DNA of 64,000 nt from Pseudarthrobacter polychromogenes (lineage in GTDB: Bacteria; Actinomycetota; Actinomycetes; Actinomycetales; Micrococcaceae), in contig NZ_BMKU01000003.1 of assembly GCF_014644495.1 (NCBI RefSeq), positions 182,690 to 246,689 on the forward strand, read 5' to 3'. A program made the translations under genes and the position numbers. The notes under the pieces are model-generated. The model was not told the origin of the DNA, searched no databases, and saw only the letters and a program-made list of their open reading frames with translations. Positions 9,567 to 18,388 of the stretch are shown one piece after another. How positions within the stretch are numbered: the stretch's first letter is position 1; each line of letters starts with the position of its first letter.

Positions 9567-10334
9567 ATGACCGCGGAGCTGCAGGCGCCGGCGCGGTCGT
9601 TGGGCTCATGGACTATCGGCGTCGTGGGGATGGCCGGCCTCGCTGCGATCATCGCCGGTGTCTACACCTCCCGTGAAGTGCTCGTGGCCGTTGCTGTTGC
9701 CATGGCCGCCGCCGTCGGCATCGGGTGGCCGCATTTCCTTCGGATTCCCGCCAAGAAGACCCTGGCCGCCGTGATTGCCGTGCCAGGGGCCGGGGCAGCT
9801 GTTGCTGCCGGCCTGGCCCCTGCCCCCGGCTACCTGGACTGGACCCCGGCGTTCATTGCCCTGGGCATGATGGCCGTGTTCATTGTGCAGCTGCTCCGCG
9901 GAACCGGGCAGGCCCAGCGGCTGGAATCCACCCTGGGCTGCTGCGCGGGTGTGCTGCTCGCCTGCCTGGGTTCCGGCTGGATAGCCGGGGCACGGTTCAA
10001 CGGCGTCCGGGAGATGCTCCTGGTGGCGGCCATCAGCGCCGCAGTTGCGCTGCTGGCCGGGCTGATCCGCTGGCCGGACAGCGTCGTGGCGCCCCTGGGC
10101 ATTGTGCTGGCAGGCCTCGCGGGACCGCTCGCCGGGCTGGTGCTCTCGGACATCGCCGTCCTGCCGGCAGCCATCTTCGGCGTGGTGGTGGGCGCGGTGC
10201 TGGCGAGCTTCCGGCGACTGGCCACCCTGCGGGGTGCGCCCCTGAACATCCCCGCTGCGCTTAGCATGGGCCTTGCCCCTGTCTCGGCGGTGGGTTCCCT
10301 TGCCTACTTCATAGACAAACTCCTCATCTACTAA
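9567..10334 (+). CDS. polytopic membrane protein of unknown function
   Basis: The 255-residue protein has about eight hydrophobic helices and almost no soluble loops. It contains no motif that I recognise. The ATG at 9567 follows a GC-rich leader; the N-terminus (MTAELQAPARSLGSW) is short and cytoplasmic-looking. The next gene, a 37-residue membrane peptide, begins 17 bases downstream and may be co-transcribed. It could be a permease-like or scaffold protein; no function is claimed. Confidence 0.75.
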   Translation: MTAELQAPARSLGSWTIGVVGMAGLAAIIAGVYTSREVLVAVAVAMAAAVGIGWPHFLRIPAKKTLAAVIAVPGAGAAVAAGLAPAPGYLDWTPAFIALGMMAVFIVQLLRGTGQAQRLESTLGCCAGVLLACLGSGWIAGARFNGVREMLLVAAISAAVALLAGLIRWPDSVVAPLGIVLAGLAGPLAGLVLSDIAVLPAAIFGVVVGAVLASFRRLATLRGAPLNIPAALSMGLAPVSAVGSLAYFIDKLLIY

Positions 10335-10351
10335 CGCGTTAGGATGGCATC

Positions 10352-10465
10352 ATGTCCGTACTTGCTTTTGAAATCTTCTTCCTTGTCCTGCTCGGCATCG
10401 CCAGCCTCGCCATGGCCTGGTTTGCCGGATTCGTGGTCTACCGCCTCTTCAAGGGCCAGAAGTAG
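10352..10465 (+). CDS. 37-residue single-pass membrane peptide
   Basis: An ATG with AGGA seven bases upstream opens a 37-codon frame: a single hydrophobic helix (about residues 4-29) ending in a basic tail (YRLFKGQK). The frame starts 17 bases after the preceding membrane-protein gene and stops 42 bases before the nitrobindin-like gene. Start, ribosome-binding site, hydrophobic core and positive-inside tail are all consistent with a real small membrane protein. The function is unknown. Confidence 0.6.
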   Translation: MSVLAFEIFFLVLLGIASLAMAWFAGFVVYRLFKGQK

Positions 10466-10507
10466 ACGCCTTTTTCCGGAGCTAGCCGATTTCCAGAGGT
10501 AGTCGCT

Positions 10508-11116
10508 GTGCCCATTGAGATTCCTACAGACCTGACTCCAGAACTCGTTCCGCTTTCCTGGCTCATTGGTGAGTGGGAGGGCCGCGGCCGCCTCGGCAGC
10601 GGTGACGAGGACTCGGAGCACTTCCTGCAGCACGTGTCCTTTACGCACAACGGGCTGCCGTACCTTCAGTACCGTGCGGAAAGCTGGCTGACGGACGACG
10701 ACGGCACGCGCCTGCGGCCGCTTACTGTCGAGACAGGCTTTTGGGCGCTGGAGCGTAAACAGCTTGATGCCGACGGCGGCCCCGGCCTGATCCCCGCGGA
10801 CATCGTTCCGGCGCTGAAGAGTGCGGACGAGGTGGAGGCCCTGCGCAACAGCGAGGGCGGGTTCGACATCTCGGTGTCCATCTCCCACCCCGGAGGCATT
10901 TCCGAGCTGTACTACGGGCAGATCAAGGGCCCGCAGATCCAGCTCACCACGGATATGGTGATGCGCGGGAGTCATTCCAAGGACTACAGCGCCGCCACCC
11001 GCATCTTCGGCCTGGTGGACGGCAACCTCCTGTGGCGCTGGGATGTTGCTGTTGGCGGCAAGGAAGGCAAAGGCCTGGAAGCGCATGCCTCGGCCTTCCT
11101 GAAAAAGGTTTCCTGA
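10508..11116 (+). CDS. FABP-family, nitrobindin-like heme-binding protein
   Basis: The 202-residue protein has the nitrobindin/THAP4-like signature near its start (WLIGEWEGRGRLGSGD), followed by a ten-strand lipocalin-type pattern (YLQYRAESW, TGFWALERK, YYGQIKGPQIQL). Family members bind heme and react with nitric oxide or peroxynitrite. The start is GTG 10508. It is transcribed in the same direction as the folate-binding protein downstream, 98 bases away. The family call is good; the exact ligand is not shown by sequence alone. Confidence 0.85.
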   Translation: MPIEIPTDLTPELVPLSWLIGEWEGRGRLGSGDEDSEHFLQHVSFTHNGLPYLQYRAESWLTDDDGTRLRPLTVETGFWALERKQLDADGGPGLIPADIVPALKSADEVEALRNSEGGFDISVSISHPGGISELYYGQIKGPQIQLTTDMVMRGSHSKDYSAATRIFGLVDGNLLWRWDVAVGGKEGKGLEAHASAFLKKVS

Positions 11117-11214
11117 CTCCTCCCGGTCCTTCGGCTTAAAGACGCAGGCGGCCCGGATCCACTCCGGCCATGAAAATCCGGAATACCGCCGAGCCCCTAG
11201 GACTTCTACTACAT

Positions 11215-12300
11215 ATGACTACTCCCAGCCCCCTGCTGTCGCGCCCTGGCGCCGTTGAGGCGGCCGGCGCGGACGCCGGCGTTGCCGCCCACTACGGTGA
11301 GCCCCTGCGCGAGCAGCGCGCCCTCGCGGCCGGAACCGCCGTCGTCGACCTCTCCCACCGCGGCGTTGTCTCGGTAACCGGTCCGGACCGCCTGGGCTGG
11401 CTCAATACCCTTTCCTCCCAGCAGGTCGCCGGCCTGCAGCCGAATGAATCCAGTGAACTCCTCCTCCTGAGCGTCCAGGGCAGGATTGATTTCGACGCGC
11501 GGGTCATTGACGACGGCACCACCACCTGGCTCCTTGTCGAGGCCGCCGAAGCGGCGCCCCTCGCGGAGTTCCTTAACAGGATGAAGTTCATGCTGCGGGT
11601 GGAGATCGCCGATGTTTCCGCGGACTGGGCTGTTGTGGGCAGCACCAAAGCTGTCCCGGAGTGGTCCGGCCTGCTGGCCTGGCAGGACCCGTGGCCGCAC
11701 GTGGGGGCAGGCGGCTACTCTTATGCGACCGTCCCGGAGGCCAGCCACCCTGGCCTTGACCGCCCATGGTTCGAATACCTCGTTCCGGCCGATCACCTGG
11801 AGGAGACGGTTGCGGGGCGTCCCCTTGCGGGCGTCCTTGCCGCCGAAGCGCTGCGCGTGGCAGCCTGGCGCCCCCGGATCGGGGCGGAAACGGACGACAA
11901 GACCATCCCGCACGAACTTGACCTGCTCCGGACCGCGGTGCACCTGGCCAAGGGCTGCTACAAGGGCCAGGAAACAGTAGCCCGGGTACACAACCTCGGC
12001 CACCCGCCCCGCCGCCTCGTGTTCCTCCAGTTGGACGGATCCCAGCACACCCTGCCGGAGGCCGGCAGTCCGGTCCTGGTGGGGGAACGCAAAGTGGGGG
12101 CGGTGACGTCCGTGGCCCAGCATTACGAGATGGGCCCGGTTGCACTGGCAGTCATAAAACGTTCGGTCGCCCCGGATGAAATACTGACGGTCCTGGACGG
12201 CGACGAGCCATACCCTGCCGTCCAGGAACTCATCGTTGCCCCAGATGCCGGCCAGGTGGTGGGGCGTCAGACCGGATTCCTCAGGGGGCCACGACCATGA
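11215..12300 (+). CDS. ygfZ: YgfZ/GcvT-type folate-binding protein
   Basis: YgfZ proteins use tetrahydrofolate to support repair or assembly of certain iron-sulfur enzymes. The diagnostic K-G-C-Y-x-G-Q-E motif is present at residues 246-253 (Cys248). The N-terminal half has the GcvT-like folate-binding fold (GVVSVTGPDRLGWLNTLSSQ). I start at ATG 11215 because MTTPSPLLSRPG begins the conserved region; ATG 11170 would add 15 unlikely residues. There is no strong ribosome-binding site, so the message may be nearly leaderless. It overlaps the ankyrin gene by four bases. Confidence 0.9.
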   Translation: MTTPSPLLSRPGAVEAAGADAGVAAHYGEPLREQRALAAGTAVVDLSHRGVVSVTGPDRLGWLNTLSSQQVAGLQPNESSELLLLSVQGRIDFDARVIDDGTTTWLLVEAAEAAPLAEFLNRMKFMLRVEIADVSADWAVVGSTKAVPEWSGLLAWQDPWPHVGAGGYSYATVPEASHPGLDRPWFEYLVPADHLEETVAGRPLAGVLAAEALRVAAWRPRIGAETDDKTIPHELDLLRTAVHLAKGCYKGQETVARVHNLGHPPRRLVFLQLDGSQHTLPEAGSPVLVGERKVGAVTSVAQHYEMGPVALAVIKRSVAPDEILTVLDGDEPYPAVQELIVAPDAGQVVGRQTGFLRGPRP

Positions 12301-12701
12301 CGGACACCGTTCAGCCCGATCCAGGGCCCGACGACGACGCGCTTGCTTTGGCGCACACGCTCTTCCAGGCTGCCAGGGAGGGGGACACGGCGCTGCTCCG
12401 TGCCTACCTGGACGCCGGCGCTCCCGCCACCCTGACCAATTCGGCTGGGGATTCCCTCCTCATGCTGGCCGCCTACCACGGCCACGCGGAGACCGTGCAG
12501 CTCATACTGGAACACGGCGCCGAGCCCGGCACTGCCAATGACCGCGGCCAGACTCCGCTCGCGGGAGCGGCGTTCAAGGGCTACACCGATGTGGCCCGGG
12601 TACTGCTGGATGCCGGGGCCGACCCGGACGCCGGCGCGCCGTCGGCCCGCGCCGCTGCCCAGATGTTCGCCCGCCAGGAGATCCTGGACCTCCTGGCCTA
12701 G
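12297..12701 (+). CDS. ankyrin-repeat protein
   Basis: The 134-residue protein is built from about three ankyrin repeats: GDTALLRAYLDAGA, then DSLLMLAAYHGHAETVQLILEHGAEP, then TPLAGAAFKGYTDVARVLLDAGADP, given here in approximate order. Ankyrin repeats mediate protein-protein contacts; no enzyme domain is attached. Its ATG overlaps the folate-binding protein stop (ATGA), so the two are probably translated together. The partner is unknown. Confidence 0.88.
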   Translation: MTDTVQPDPGPDDDALALAHTLFQAAREGDTALLRAYLDAGAPATLTNSAGDSLLMLAAYHGHAETVQLILEHGAEPGTANDRGQTPLAGAAFKGYTDVARVLLDAGADPDAGAPSARAAAQMFARQEILDLLA

Positions 12702-12760
12702 GCGGGACCCAGCCGTTTACCCGGTCCCGCCCGGCAGCAACCACCTGACGAAGGATGACC

Positions 12761-14281
12761 GTGGAAAACGTCGCAAAACCCTGGCCGGCCCTGTGGTCCC
12801 TGGTGATCGGGTTCTTTATGATCCTGGTCGACACCACCATCGTGTCCGTGGCGAACCCGCGGATCATGGAGGGCCTGGACGCTGACATCAATTCGGTCAT
12901 CTGGGTCACCAGCGCCTACCTCCTGGCCTACGCGGTCCCGCTGCTCATCACCGGCAGGCTGGGCGACCGCTTCGGCCCCAAGAAGCTGTACCTCTCAGGC
13001 CTGGTGGTCTTCACCATGGCATCGCTGTGGTGCGGGCTGTCCGGCGACGTGGAGACACTCATCGCGGCCCGCGTGCTGCAGGGGCTCGGCGCCGCCATGA
13101 TGACGCCGCAGACCATGGCAGTCATCACCCGCATTTTTCCGCCGGACAGGCGGGGCGCGGCCATGGCCATCTGGGGTGCCACCGCCGGCTTGGCCACCCT
13201 CGTGGGCCCTATCCTGGGCGGCGTCCTGGTGGACGGACTCGGCTGGGAATGGATCTTCTTCATCAACGTCCCCATCGGAATCGCCGGTTTTATCCTCGCC
13301 CTGCGCAACGTACCGGCCCTGAGCACCCACCCGCACCGGTTCGACATTCCCGGCGTGGTGCTGAGCGCCGTCGGACTTTTCCTCCTGGTGTTCGGCATCC
13401 AGGAGGGCGAAAGCTACAACTGGGGCACCATCGCCGGGCCTGTCACGGTGTGGGGCCTGATCATCGCCGGCCTTGCCGTGCTGGCGCTTTTTGTGGCCTG
13501 GCAGCGGTTCAACAAAGGTGAGCCGCTGCTGCCGCTGGCGCTCTTCCGGGACCGCAACTTTTCCCTGGCCAACATCGGAATCACCACCGTTGGCTTCACC
13601 GTGACCGCGTTCAGCCTGCCGCTCATCTTCTACTACCAGCTGGTCCGCGGCCTCACGCCCACCCAGTCCGCGCTGATGATGGTGCCCATGGCACTGATCT
13701 CGGGCGGCCTGGCGCCGGTAGTGGGCAAGATCATCGACAGGGTCAACCCGAAATTCATCGCCGCGGCCGGCCTGGTGCTGATGGCCGTGGCCCTGGTCTG
13801 GAACTCGGCCCTGATGCAGCCGGACACCCCCATCCTGCTGTTCCTGCTGCCCAGCGCCATCCTGGGATTCGCCAACGCAGGCATCTGGGCTCCGCTGAGC
13901 ACCACCGCCACCCGCAACCTTCCCCCGCGGCAGGCCGGGGCCGGGTCCGGCGTCTACAACACCACACGGCAGATCGGCGCCGTGCTGGGCAGCGCAGCCA
14001 TTGCGGTGCTGATCCAGGCGCGGCTGGCCGCGGAGCTTCCGGCCGGTGGCCCCGGTGGCCCCGGCGGGGCAGCGGGCGAGGGCATGGCCCTGTCCGGAGG
14101 CCTCCCCGAGGCCCTCCACGGCGGATTTTCGACGGCGATGGGCCAGTCCATGCTGCTGCCTGCCGGGGTCATTCTGGCAGGCGCGGCGGTGGCGCTGTTC
14201 TTTGCCAAGCCGCAGCCGGTTCAGGGCTGGGGCGTGCCGGGGTCAGCCAAGGTGGACGCTGGTCTGGATTCCGCCGGCTGA
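12761..14281 (+). CDS. DHA2-family MFS multidrug efflux transporter (EmrB/QacA type)
   Basis: A proton-coupled exporter of about 506 residues with 14 predicted helices. Motif A appears as GRLGDRFGPKK after helix 2 and motif C as GATAGLATLVGPILGG in helix 5; acidic D-T-T-I in helix 1 fits the DHA2 drug/H+ antiporters. GTG 12761 is preferred because AAGGA precedes it by five bases; an ATG lies two codons earlier. Its 3' end overlaps the convergent GNAT gene by 39 bases. The substrate cannot be read from sequence. Confidence 0.88.
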   Translation: MENVAKPWPALWSLVIGFFMILVDTTIVSVANPRIMEGLDADINSVIWVTSAYLLAYAVPLLITGRLGDRFGPKKLYLSGLVVFTMASLWCGLSGDVETLIAARVLQGLGAAMMTPQTMAVITRIFPPDRRGAAMAIWGATAGLATLVGPILGGVLVDGLGWEWIFFINVPIGIAGFILALRNVPALSTHPHRFDIPGVVLSAVGLFLLVFGIQEGESYNWGTIAGPVTVWGLIIAGLAVLALFVAWQRFNKGEPLLPLALFRDRNFSLANIGITTVGFTVTAFSLPLIFYYQLVRGLTPTQSALMMVPMALISGGLAPVVGKIIDRVNPKFIAAAGLVLMAVALVWNSALMQPDTPILLFLLPSAILGFANAGIWAPLSTTATRNLPPRQAGAGSGVYNTTRQIGAVLGSAAIAVLIQARLAAELPAGGPGGPGGAAGEGMALSGGLPEALHGGFSTAMGQSMLLPAGVILAGAAVALFFAKPQPVQGWGVPGSAKVDAGLDSAG

Positions 14282-14959
14282 CAAGCCCAGCTTCCGGGCC
14301 AGCGCCAGGGAACCTGTATTGCTGACGTCCGTCCGCCACTGGAGAGTCAGTCCCGCCGCAAGGGCCTCATGGGCGGCAATCGAGGCTGCCAGGGAGCCCA
14401 GTCCGCGCCGGCGCCACTCAGGGTCCACCAGGACGCCAAGATGCGCCAGCAGCCCTTCCCACTCCGTGTATGCCCCGCAGGCCAGGGGCACCCGGCGCCC
14501 CTCCAGTTCATGGACGATGGTGTAGCGGTTCTCCAGGTCTGAAAGGCCCACTTCGTTGACGTCGTCGGGCGGGCACCGGCCTTCAAGCTCGATCGCTTCG
14601 GCGTTGGCGTGCGAGACGGTCATTTCCTCCGGCGGCTGCCTGAGGGGCAGGTCGTCCGCAAAAAAGAGTGCGGCTGCCCCCAGGCCGTGCCCGCCGTGCT
14701 GCCTGGTGAGGGTCAGCAGTGTGACGTGCTGCGCCATTTCCTCGTCGGGAAGGTCCGCCGCGGCATCAATGACCCATGGGGGACCCACCAGCGCCGAGCT
14801 GCCGAACAGCCGGACGAACTCGACGGTCCGTGCCGACTGGTCGGCACGGACTATGCGTTCCCCGGAGGCCAGGGCGGAGCTGAAGGCGTCATCATCCAGC
14901 CCTAGGCGCCGGGCCCACGCAAGCTGGATGATGGCGGCCGAACCGGGGTCGAGTGTCAT
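14243..14959 (-). CDS. GNAT-family N-acetyltransferase
   Basis: The 238-residue protein has a C-terminal GNAT core with the acetyl-CoA pyrophosphate loop at LGVLVDPEWRRRGLGSLAAS and the later VSNTGSLALARKLG segment. The N-terminal ~100 residues resemble a second, degenerate GNAT half. The acceptor is unknown. It is convergent with the exporter gene, and the last 39 bases of both coding regions overlap, leaving no room for an intergenic terminator. Confidence 0.82.
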   Translation of the reverse strand: MTLDPGSAAIIQLAWARRLGLDDDAFSSALASGERIVRADQSARTVEFVRLFGSSALVGPPWVIDAAADLPDEEMAQHVTLLTLTRQHGGHGLGAAALFFADDLPLRQPPEEMTVSHANAEAIELEGRCPPDDVNEVGLSDLENRYTIVHELEGRRVPLACGAYTEWEGLLAHLGVLVDPEWRRRGLGSLAASIAAHEALAAGLTLQWRTDVSNTGSLALARKLGLSAGGIQTSVHLG

Positions 14960-15039
14960 GCTCCCAGCCTAGGACGGGCAACCGGTCCCGTTGGACAGGA
15001 CACATCGGACGCCGGCACTCTTCAGGGGTACAGGACGGC

Positions 15040-16065
15040 TCAACCGAACAGGACGGAAGCTTCGTCGTAGCGGTTCTGCGGGACGGTCTTCAGCTTGCCC
15101 AGGGCTTCCTGGAAGCCCACGTGCTCAATGTCCGTTCCCTTGAGCGCCACCATGGTGCCCCAGTAGCCCTCAACCACCGAGTCGATGGCCGCCATGCCCA
15201 GCCGGGTGGCCAGGACACGGTCGAAGGCGGACGGCACGCCGCCGCGCTGGATGTGGCCCAGGATGGTGGCCCGGGTTTCAATGCCGGTCCGGGCTTCCAG
15301 TTCAGGGGCCAGCTGGTCTGCGATGCCGCCCAGGCGGGGCCGTCCGAAGGTGTCCAGGCCGCGCTCGGAATGCGGGGTTTCCATGTGCTCGGGAACGAAC
15401 CCCTCAGCCACGACCACCAGCGGCGCGCGGCCACGGGCATGGGCCTCGTTCACCCATTCGGTGATCTGCTCGATGCTGACTTTCTGTTCCGGAATGAGGA
15501 TGGCGTGGGCACCTGCAGCCATGCCGGCGTGCAGGGCGATCCAGCCGACGTGCCGGCCCATGACTTCGGCGATCATGCAGCGGTGGTGCGATTCCCCGGT
15601 GGTCCGGAGCCTGTCGATGGCCTCGGTGGCGATCTGCACGGCGGTGTCGAAACCGAAGGTGTAGTCGGTGGCGTCGAGGTCGTTGTCAACGGTCTTGGGA
15701 ACGCCGACGATCTTCAGGCCGGCGTCGGTAAGCCGCTTGGCTGCCGCCAGCGTGCCCTCACCGCCGATCGCGATGATGGCATCGATGCCCAGGCGCTCCA
15801 TGTGGGCCTTGATGACCTCGGGGCCGCCGCCGTTTTCGAACGGGTTGGTGCGGGAGGTACCCAGGATGGTGCCGCCCTGCTTGGCAATGCCGCGGACCAT
15901 GGTCCGGGGGATGTCGATGATGTCGCCCTCAACAACGCCGCGCCAGCCGTCGAGGAAACCGACGAACTCGTGGCCGTGGATGGCAATTCCCTTGAGGACT
16001 GCTCCGCGGATCACCGCATTCAGTCCGGGGCAGTCGCCACCGCTGGTAAGGATTCCAATTTTCAT
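15040..16065 (-). CDS. pfkA: 6-phosphofructokinase, ATP-dependent (group III mixed-substrate subfamily)
   Basis: Phosphorylates fructose-6-phosphate in glycolysis. The 341-residue enzyme starts MKIGILTSGGDCPGLNA, and the phosphate-binding loop is GGEGT at residues 101-105. Gly104 is the residue that marks ATP use; PPi-dependent relatives have Asp. The catalytic loop reads PKTVDND (123-129), with Lys124 as in group III enzymes instead of the PGTIDND of classical bacterial PfkA. A possible promoter has TAGACT at 16126-16131 (minus). Confidence 0.95.
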   Translation of the reverse strand: MKIGILTSGGDCPGLNAVIRGAVLKGIAIHGHEFVGFLDGWRGVVEGDIIDIPRTMVRGIAKQGGTILGTSRTNPFENGGGPEVIKAHMERLGIDAIIAIGGEGTLAAAKRLTDAGLKIVGVPKTVDNDLDATDYTFGFDTAVQIATEAIDRLRTTGESHHRCMIAEVMGRHVGWIALHAGMAAGAHAILIPEQKVSIEQITEWVNEAHARGRAPLVVVAEGFVPEHMETPHSERGLDTFGRPRLGGIADQLAPELEARTGIETRATILGHIQRGGVPSAFDRVLATRLGMAAIDSVVEGYWGTMVALKGTDIEHVGFQEALGKLKTVPQNRYDEASVLFG

Positions 16066-16125
16066 GTCTCGCTCAAATCCTGGGGAGAGGGTTTACAGGC
16101 AGAGCGCCACGCTGAGCTCACATAG

Positions 16126-16156
16126 AGTCTAGTGCGGTGTGTGCGGTACGACACAA
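16126..16156 (-). promoter_or_regulatory. candidate pfkA promoter
   Basis: On the minus strand TAGACT (16126-16131) is a -10 element of the kind that recurs in this window. TTGTGT at 16151-16156 is a poor -35 at 19 bases spacing. It lies about 60 bases upstream of the pfkA ATG and downstream of the hairpin at 16171-16198, so it would give pfkA its own transcript. Confidence 0.4.
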
Positions 16157-16170
16157 ACTGGTTACACGAA

Positions 16171-16198
16171 GGGCCCCGCTCCAAGGGGAGCGGGGCCC
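16171..16198 (-). terminator. strong GC hairpin after the PspC gene set
   Basis: A perfect 12-bp stem (16171-16182 with 16187-16198) closes a four-base loop. In the minus direction it is followed by TTCGTG, only a weak T-tract. It separates the PspC operon from pfkA on the same strand and would end transcripts reading from 16213. Confidence 0.7.
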
Positions 16199-16212
16199 GG
16201 TGTGCCCGTTTA

Positions 16213-16470
16213 TCATGGGCGGTTCAGTGACCGCCTGTCGAGGAACGACTGCAGCGGGATGACGTTCCGCTGGTCCGGCAGGATTACCCAGGCCACGAGG
16301 TAGAAAACGAAGGCGGGGCCGGGGAGGAGGGCAAAGAGGAGGAAGGCAATGCGGACGTAGGCCACGTCCACGTTGAGTTTTGCCGCGATCCCTCCCAGGA
16401 CGCCTCCCAGGATGCGCTGGGGTCCGCGTTTCAGGCCCAGGCCCCTGACGATGCTGAAGAATTTATCCAT
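16213..16470 (-). CDS. PspC-domain membrane protein
   Basis: The 85-residue protein is essentially one PspC domain: the basic RILGGVLGGIAAKLNVD segment, then a transmembrane stretch (AFLLFALLPGPAFVFYLVAW) ending ILPDQ. PspC domains sense or buffer envelope stress. It is the last of three minus-strand genes that stand divergent from a histidine kinase carrying the same domain, three bases after the small membrane protein. Confidence 0.9.
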   Translation of the reverse strand: MDKFFSIVRGLGLKRGPQRILGGVLGGIAAKLNVDVAYVRIAFLLFALLPGPAFVFYLVAWVILPDQRNVIPLQSFLDRRSLNRP

Positions 16471-16473
16471 GGT

Positions 16474-16758
16474 TCAAGACTTCCGTGTTGTGGTGCCGTT
16501 GTCACTTTTCCTGGCGGAGAGGAGACCTCCGACCACCAGGGCCGCTCCCGCCCCGATCATGAGGCCGATCAGGACGTAGGTCCCGTTGAGGGTGACGATT
16601 CCGAGCTGGGCGATGATGATCAGGGCTGCCAGGGCAAGTACGATCAGGCCCCATACGATGGTTCCCACCTGCGCCCCGGAGGGAGGGACGGAGTCGGTGC
16701 GTGCCGCCGCGGAGCTCCCCGGGATGTACGGGTCCGGCGCCGGTGTCTGGCTGCTCAT
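16474..16758 (-). CDS. small membrane protein of the PspC gene set
   Basis: The 94-residue protein has a Pro/Ser-rich N-terminus and two hydrophobic helices (about residues 33-51 and 58-80) with a basic tail (SARKSDNGTTTRKS). It lies one base after the LiaF-like gene and three bases before the small PspC gene, so it is clearly in their operon. There is no recognised domain. An envelope-stress role is inferred from context only. Confidence 0.78.
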   Translation of the reverse strand: MSSQTPAPDPYIPGSSAAARTDSVPPSGAQVGTIVWGLIVLALAALIIIAQLGIVTLNGTYVLIGLMIGAGAALVVGGLLSARKSDNGTTTRKS

Positions 16759-16759
16759 G

Positions 16760-18388
16760 TCAGTTACCTTCCTTGATGGTGACGTTGCTGACGGTGCCGT
16801 CGATCTCGATGATCAGGGGGCTGCCGGGCTTGTCGGTGTTGTAGCTGCTTTCGCGTGTGGTTGTCCCGCCGCGCTGGCTTCCGCCTTCCGCGAGGTTGCC
16901 CAGGGTCATATCGGCGCGGATGTCTACGGGCACGGAGTCGGGGATCACCACCGTGACGTTGCTGGCGGTGAAATCAAGGGGGACAAGCACCTCGGACTCG
17001 AGGGGGGCGTCCAGGGCGAGCCCGGTGAGGTCAACGGTTCCGCGTCCCGCCGTGATGTTCAGCCCCTCGCTTGCCTGCTGGATGCTCGTGGGTGCCCAGT
17101 CAACTTCCTGGAATCGGACGCGCTCGCCGTTGTTGCCCACCACGTTGAAGATTCCTCCCGTGATGAGGGCTGCCACCGCAAAGAACGACAGGATGCCCGA
17201 GGTGCGGCCGCGGAAGCCCAGAATGAGGATCGCGAGGCCCAGGACCGCCGCCGCGCTGGCCCAGGCGATGGCGTTCGTGGAGTCGCCGAGGTCGATGATG
17301 TTGGTGACGTCCAGGGCCTTCAGTCCCGCGCCGACAATCAGTGCGCTGCCGGCAGCGATCGCGACGGCGGGGGCACCGGGACCTGCGGGGCGCACCTTGG
17401 GTGCCGGCGGAGGACCCTGCGGCTGCCAGGTGGTGCCGCCGCCTTTGTTGTCCCGGCCGCCGCTGCCGGAGCCACCGGTGCCGTAGGGGCTGCCGGTAAA
17501 CGGGCCGGTCCCTGCAACGTCCGAGTACGGGGGCGCCGTTGCCGTGGAGGCTACGCCAGAGTGCATGGTGGTGCCGGGGTATGGGTTGCCCGGGTAGAAG
17601 GTGGCGCCGGGTGCGGCTGCGCCCGCCGCCGTGCCCACCGCTGCTTTGTTACGCTGCGCGAGGTAGTAGACCAGGTAGATGGCGCCGCCAACCCAGAAGA
17701 GGGTCCAGAGGAAGGCGCCGAAACCGTGGTTGCTCCAGCCCCAGAAGTCGCCGCCCAGTCCGCTGAAGCCCAGGATTACGGCGATCAGGGAACCGGTCAT
17801 GCCGCTGGTCCACCGGCCTGCGCCGGCTTCCTGGACGTGGATCCTTCCATCGGGCTCTGGCAGGAAGGCCCATGCCAGGCCGTAGAAAAGTACACCGATG
17901 CCGGCGAAAAGGGTCATCACGATGAAGACGCCGCGGACGATCAGCGGGTCGATGCCCAGGCGCCGGGCAATGCCGCTGGAGACACCGCCGATCCAGCGGT
18001 CCTGGCCACGGGTGATCCCATGGCTGCGCACCCAGCCGAAGAAGTCGGCCTGCTGGTTGGGTGCGCCGGCATAGGGGTAGCTGCCTGCGCCCTGCCTTTC
18101 GCTGCCCGGGCCGGGGCTGCCCTGGCCGGGGTACGCTCCGGCCGGCTGCCCGGCATAAGCCGCGCCGGCGCCGTCGTACGCCGCGTCATCCCGCATGGAT
18201 CCGTGAGCGGGGCCGTCCTCGTCTTCGTGCTCCGGATTCTGGTCCGACGCCGACGGGGGAGCAGGTGAGGGGGAAGACGCCGAGAGGGAGTCAGCCGGCG
18301 GGAGGGGCCTGGTGGGGTTTTCGTTTTCCCGTTTGGGGAGGGGCTCCGTCGGGTGGTCGTCGTCAGGGGTGGGGGTTTGCGAGTTCAT
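16760..18388 (-). CDS. PspC/LiaF-like membrane protein with C-terminal beta-strand domain
   Basis: The 542-residue protein has a disordered Pro/Glu-rich N-terminus (about 1-110) and a PspC domain (RWIGGVSSGIARRLGIDPLIVRG). Further transmembrane helices, a Gly/Pro linker and a beta-rich C-terminus (VPVDIRADMTLGNLAEGG) resembling LiaF-type response domains follow. LiaF homologues hold a partner kinase inactive until the envelope is stressed. ATG 18388 has AAGGA eight bases upstream. It is divergent from the PspC-kinase/LuxR pair, which it is likely to modulate; that link is inferred. Confidence 0.83.
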   Translation of the reverse strand: MNSQTPTPDDDHPTEPLPKRENENPTRPLPPADSLSASSPSPAPPSASDQNPEHEDEDGPAHGSMRDDAAYDGAGAAYAGQPAGAYPGQGSPGPGSERQGAGSYPYAGAPNQQADFFGWVRSHGITRGQDRWIGGVSSGIARRLGIDPLIVRGVFIVMTLFAGIGVLFYGLAWAFLPEPDGRIHVQEAGAGRWTSGMTGSLIAVILGFSGLGGDFWGWSNHGFGAFLWTLFWVGGAIYLVYYLAQRNKAAVGTAAGAAAPGATFYPGNPYPGTTMHSGVASTATAPPYSDVAGTGPFTGSPYGTGGSGSGGRDNKGGGTTWQPQGPPPAPKVRPAGPGAPAVAIAAGSALIVGAGLKALDVTNIIDLGDSTNAIAWASAAAVLGLAILILGFRGRTSGILSFFAVAALITGGIFNVVGNNGERVRFQEVDWAPTSIQQASEGLNITAGRGTVDLTGLALDAPLESEVLVPLDFTASNVTVVIPDSVPVDIRADMTLGNLAEGGSQRGGTTTRESSYNTDKPGSPLIIEIDGTVSNVTIKEGN

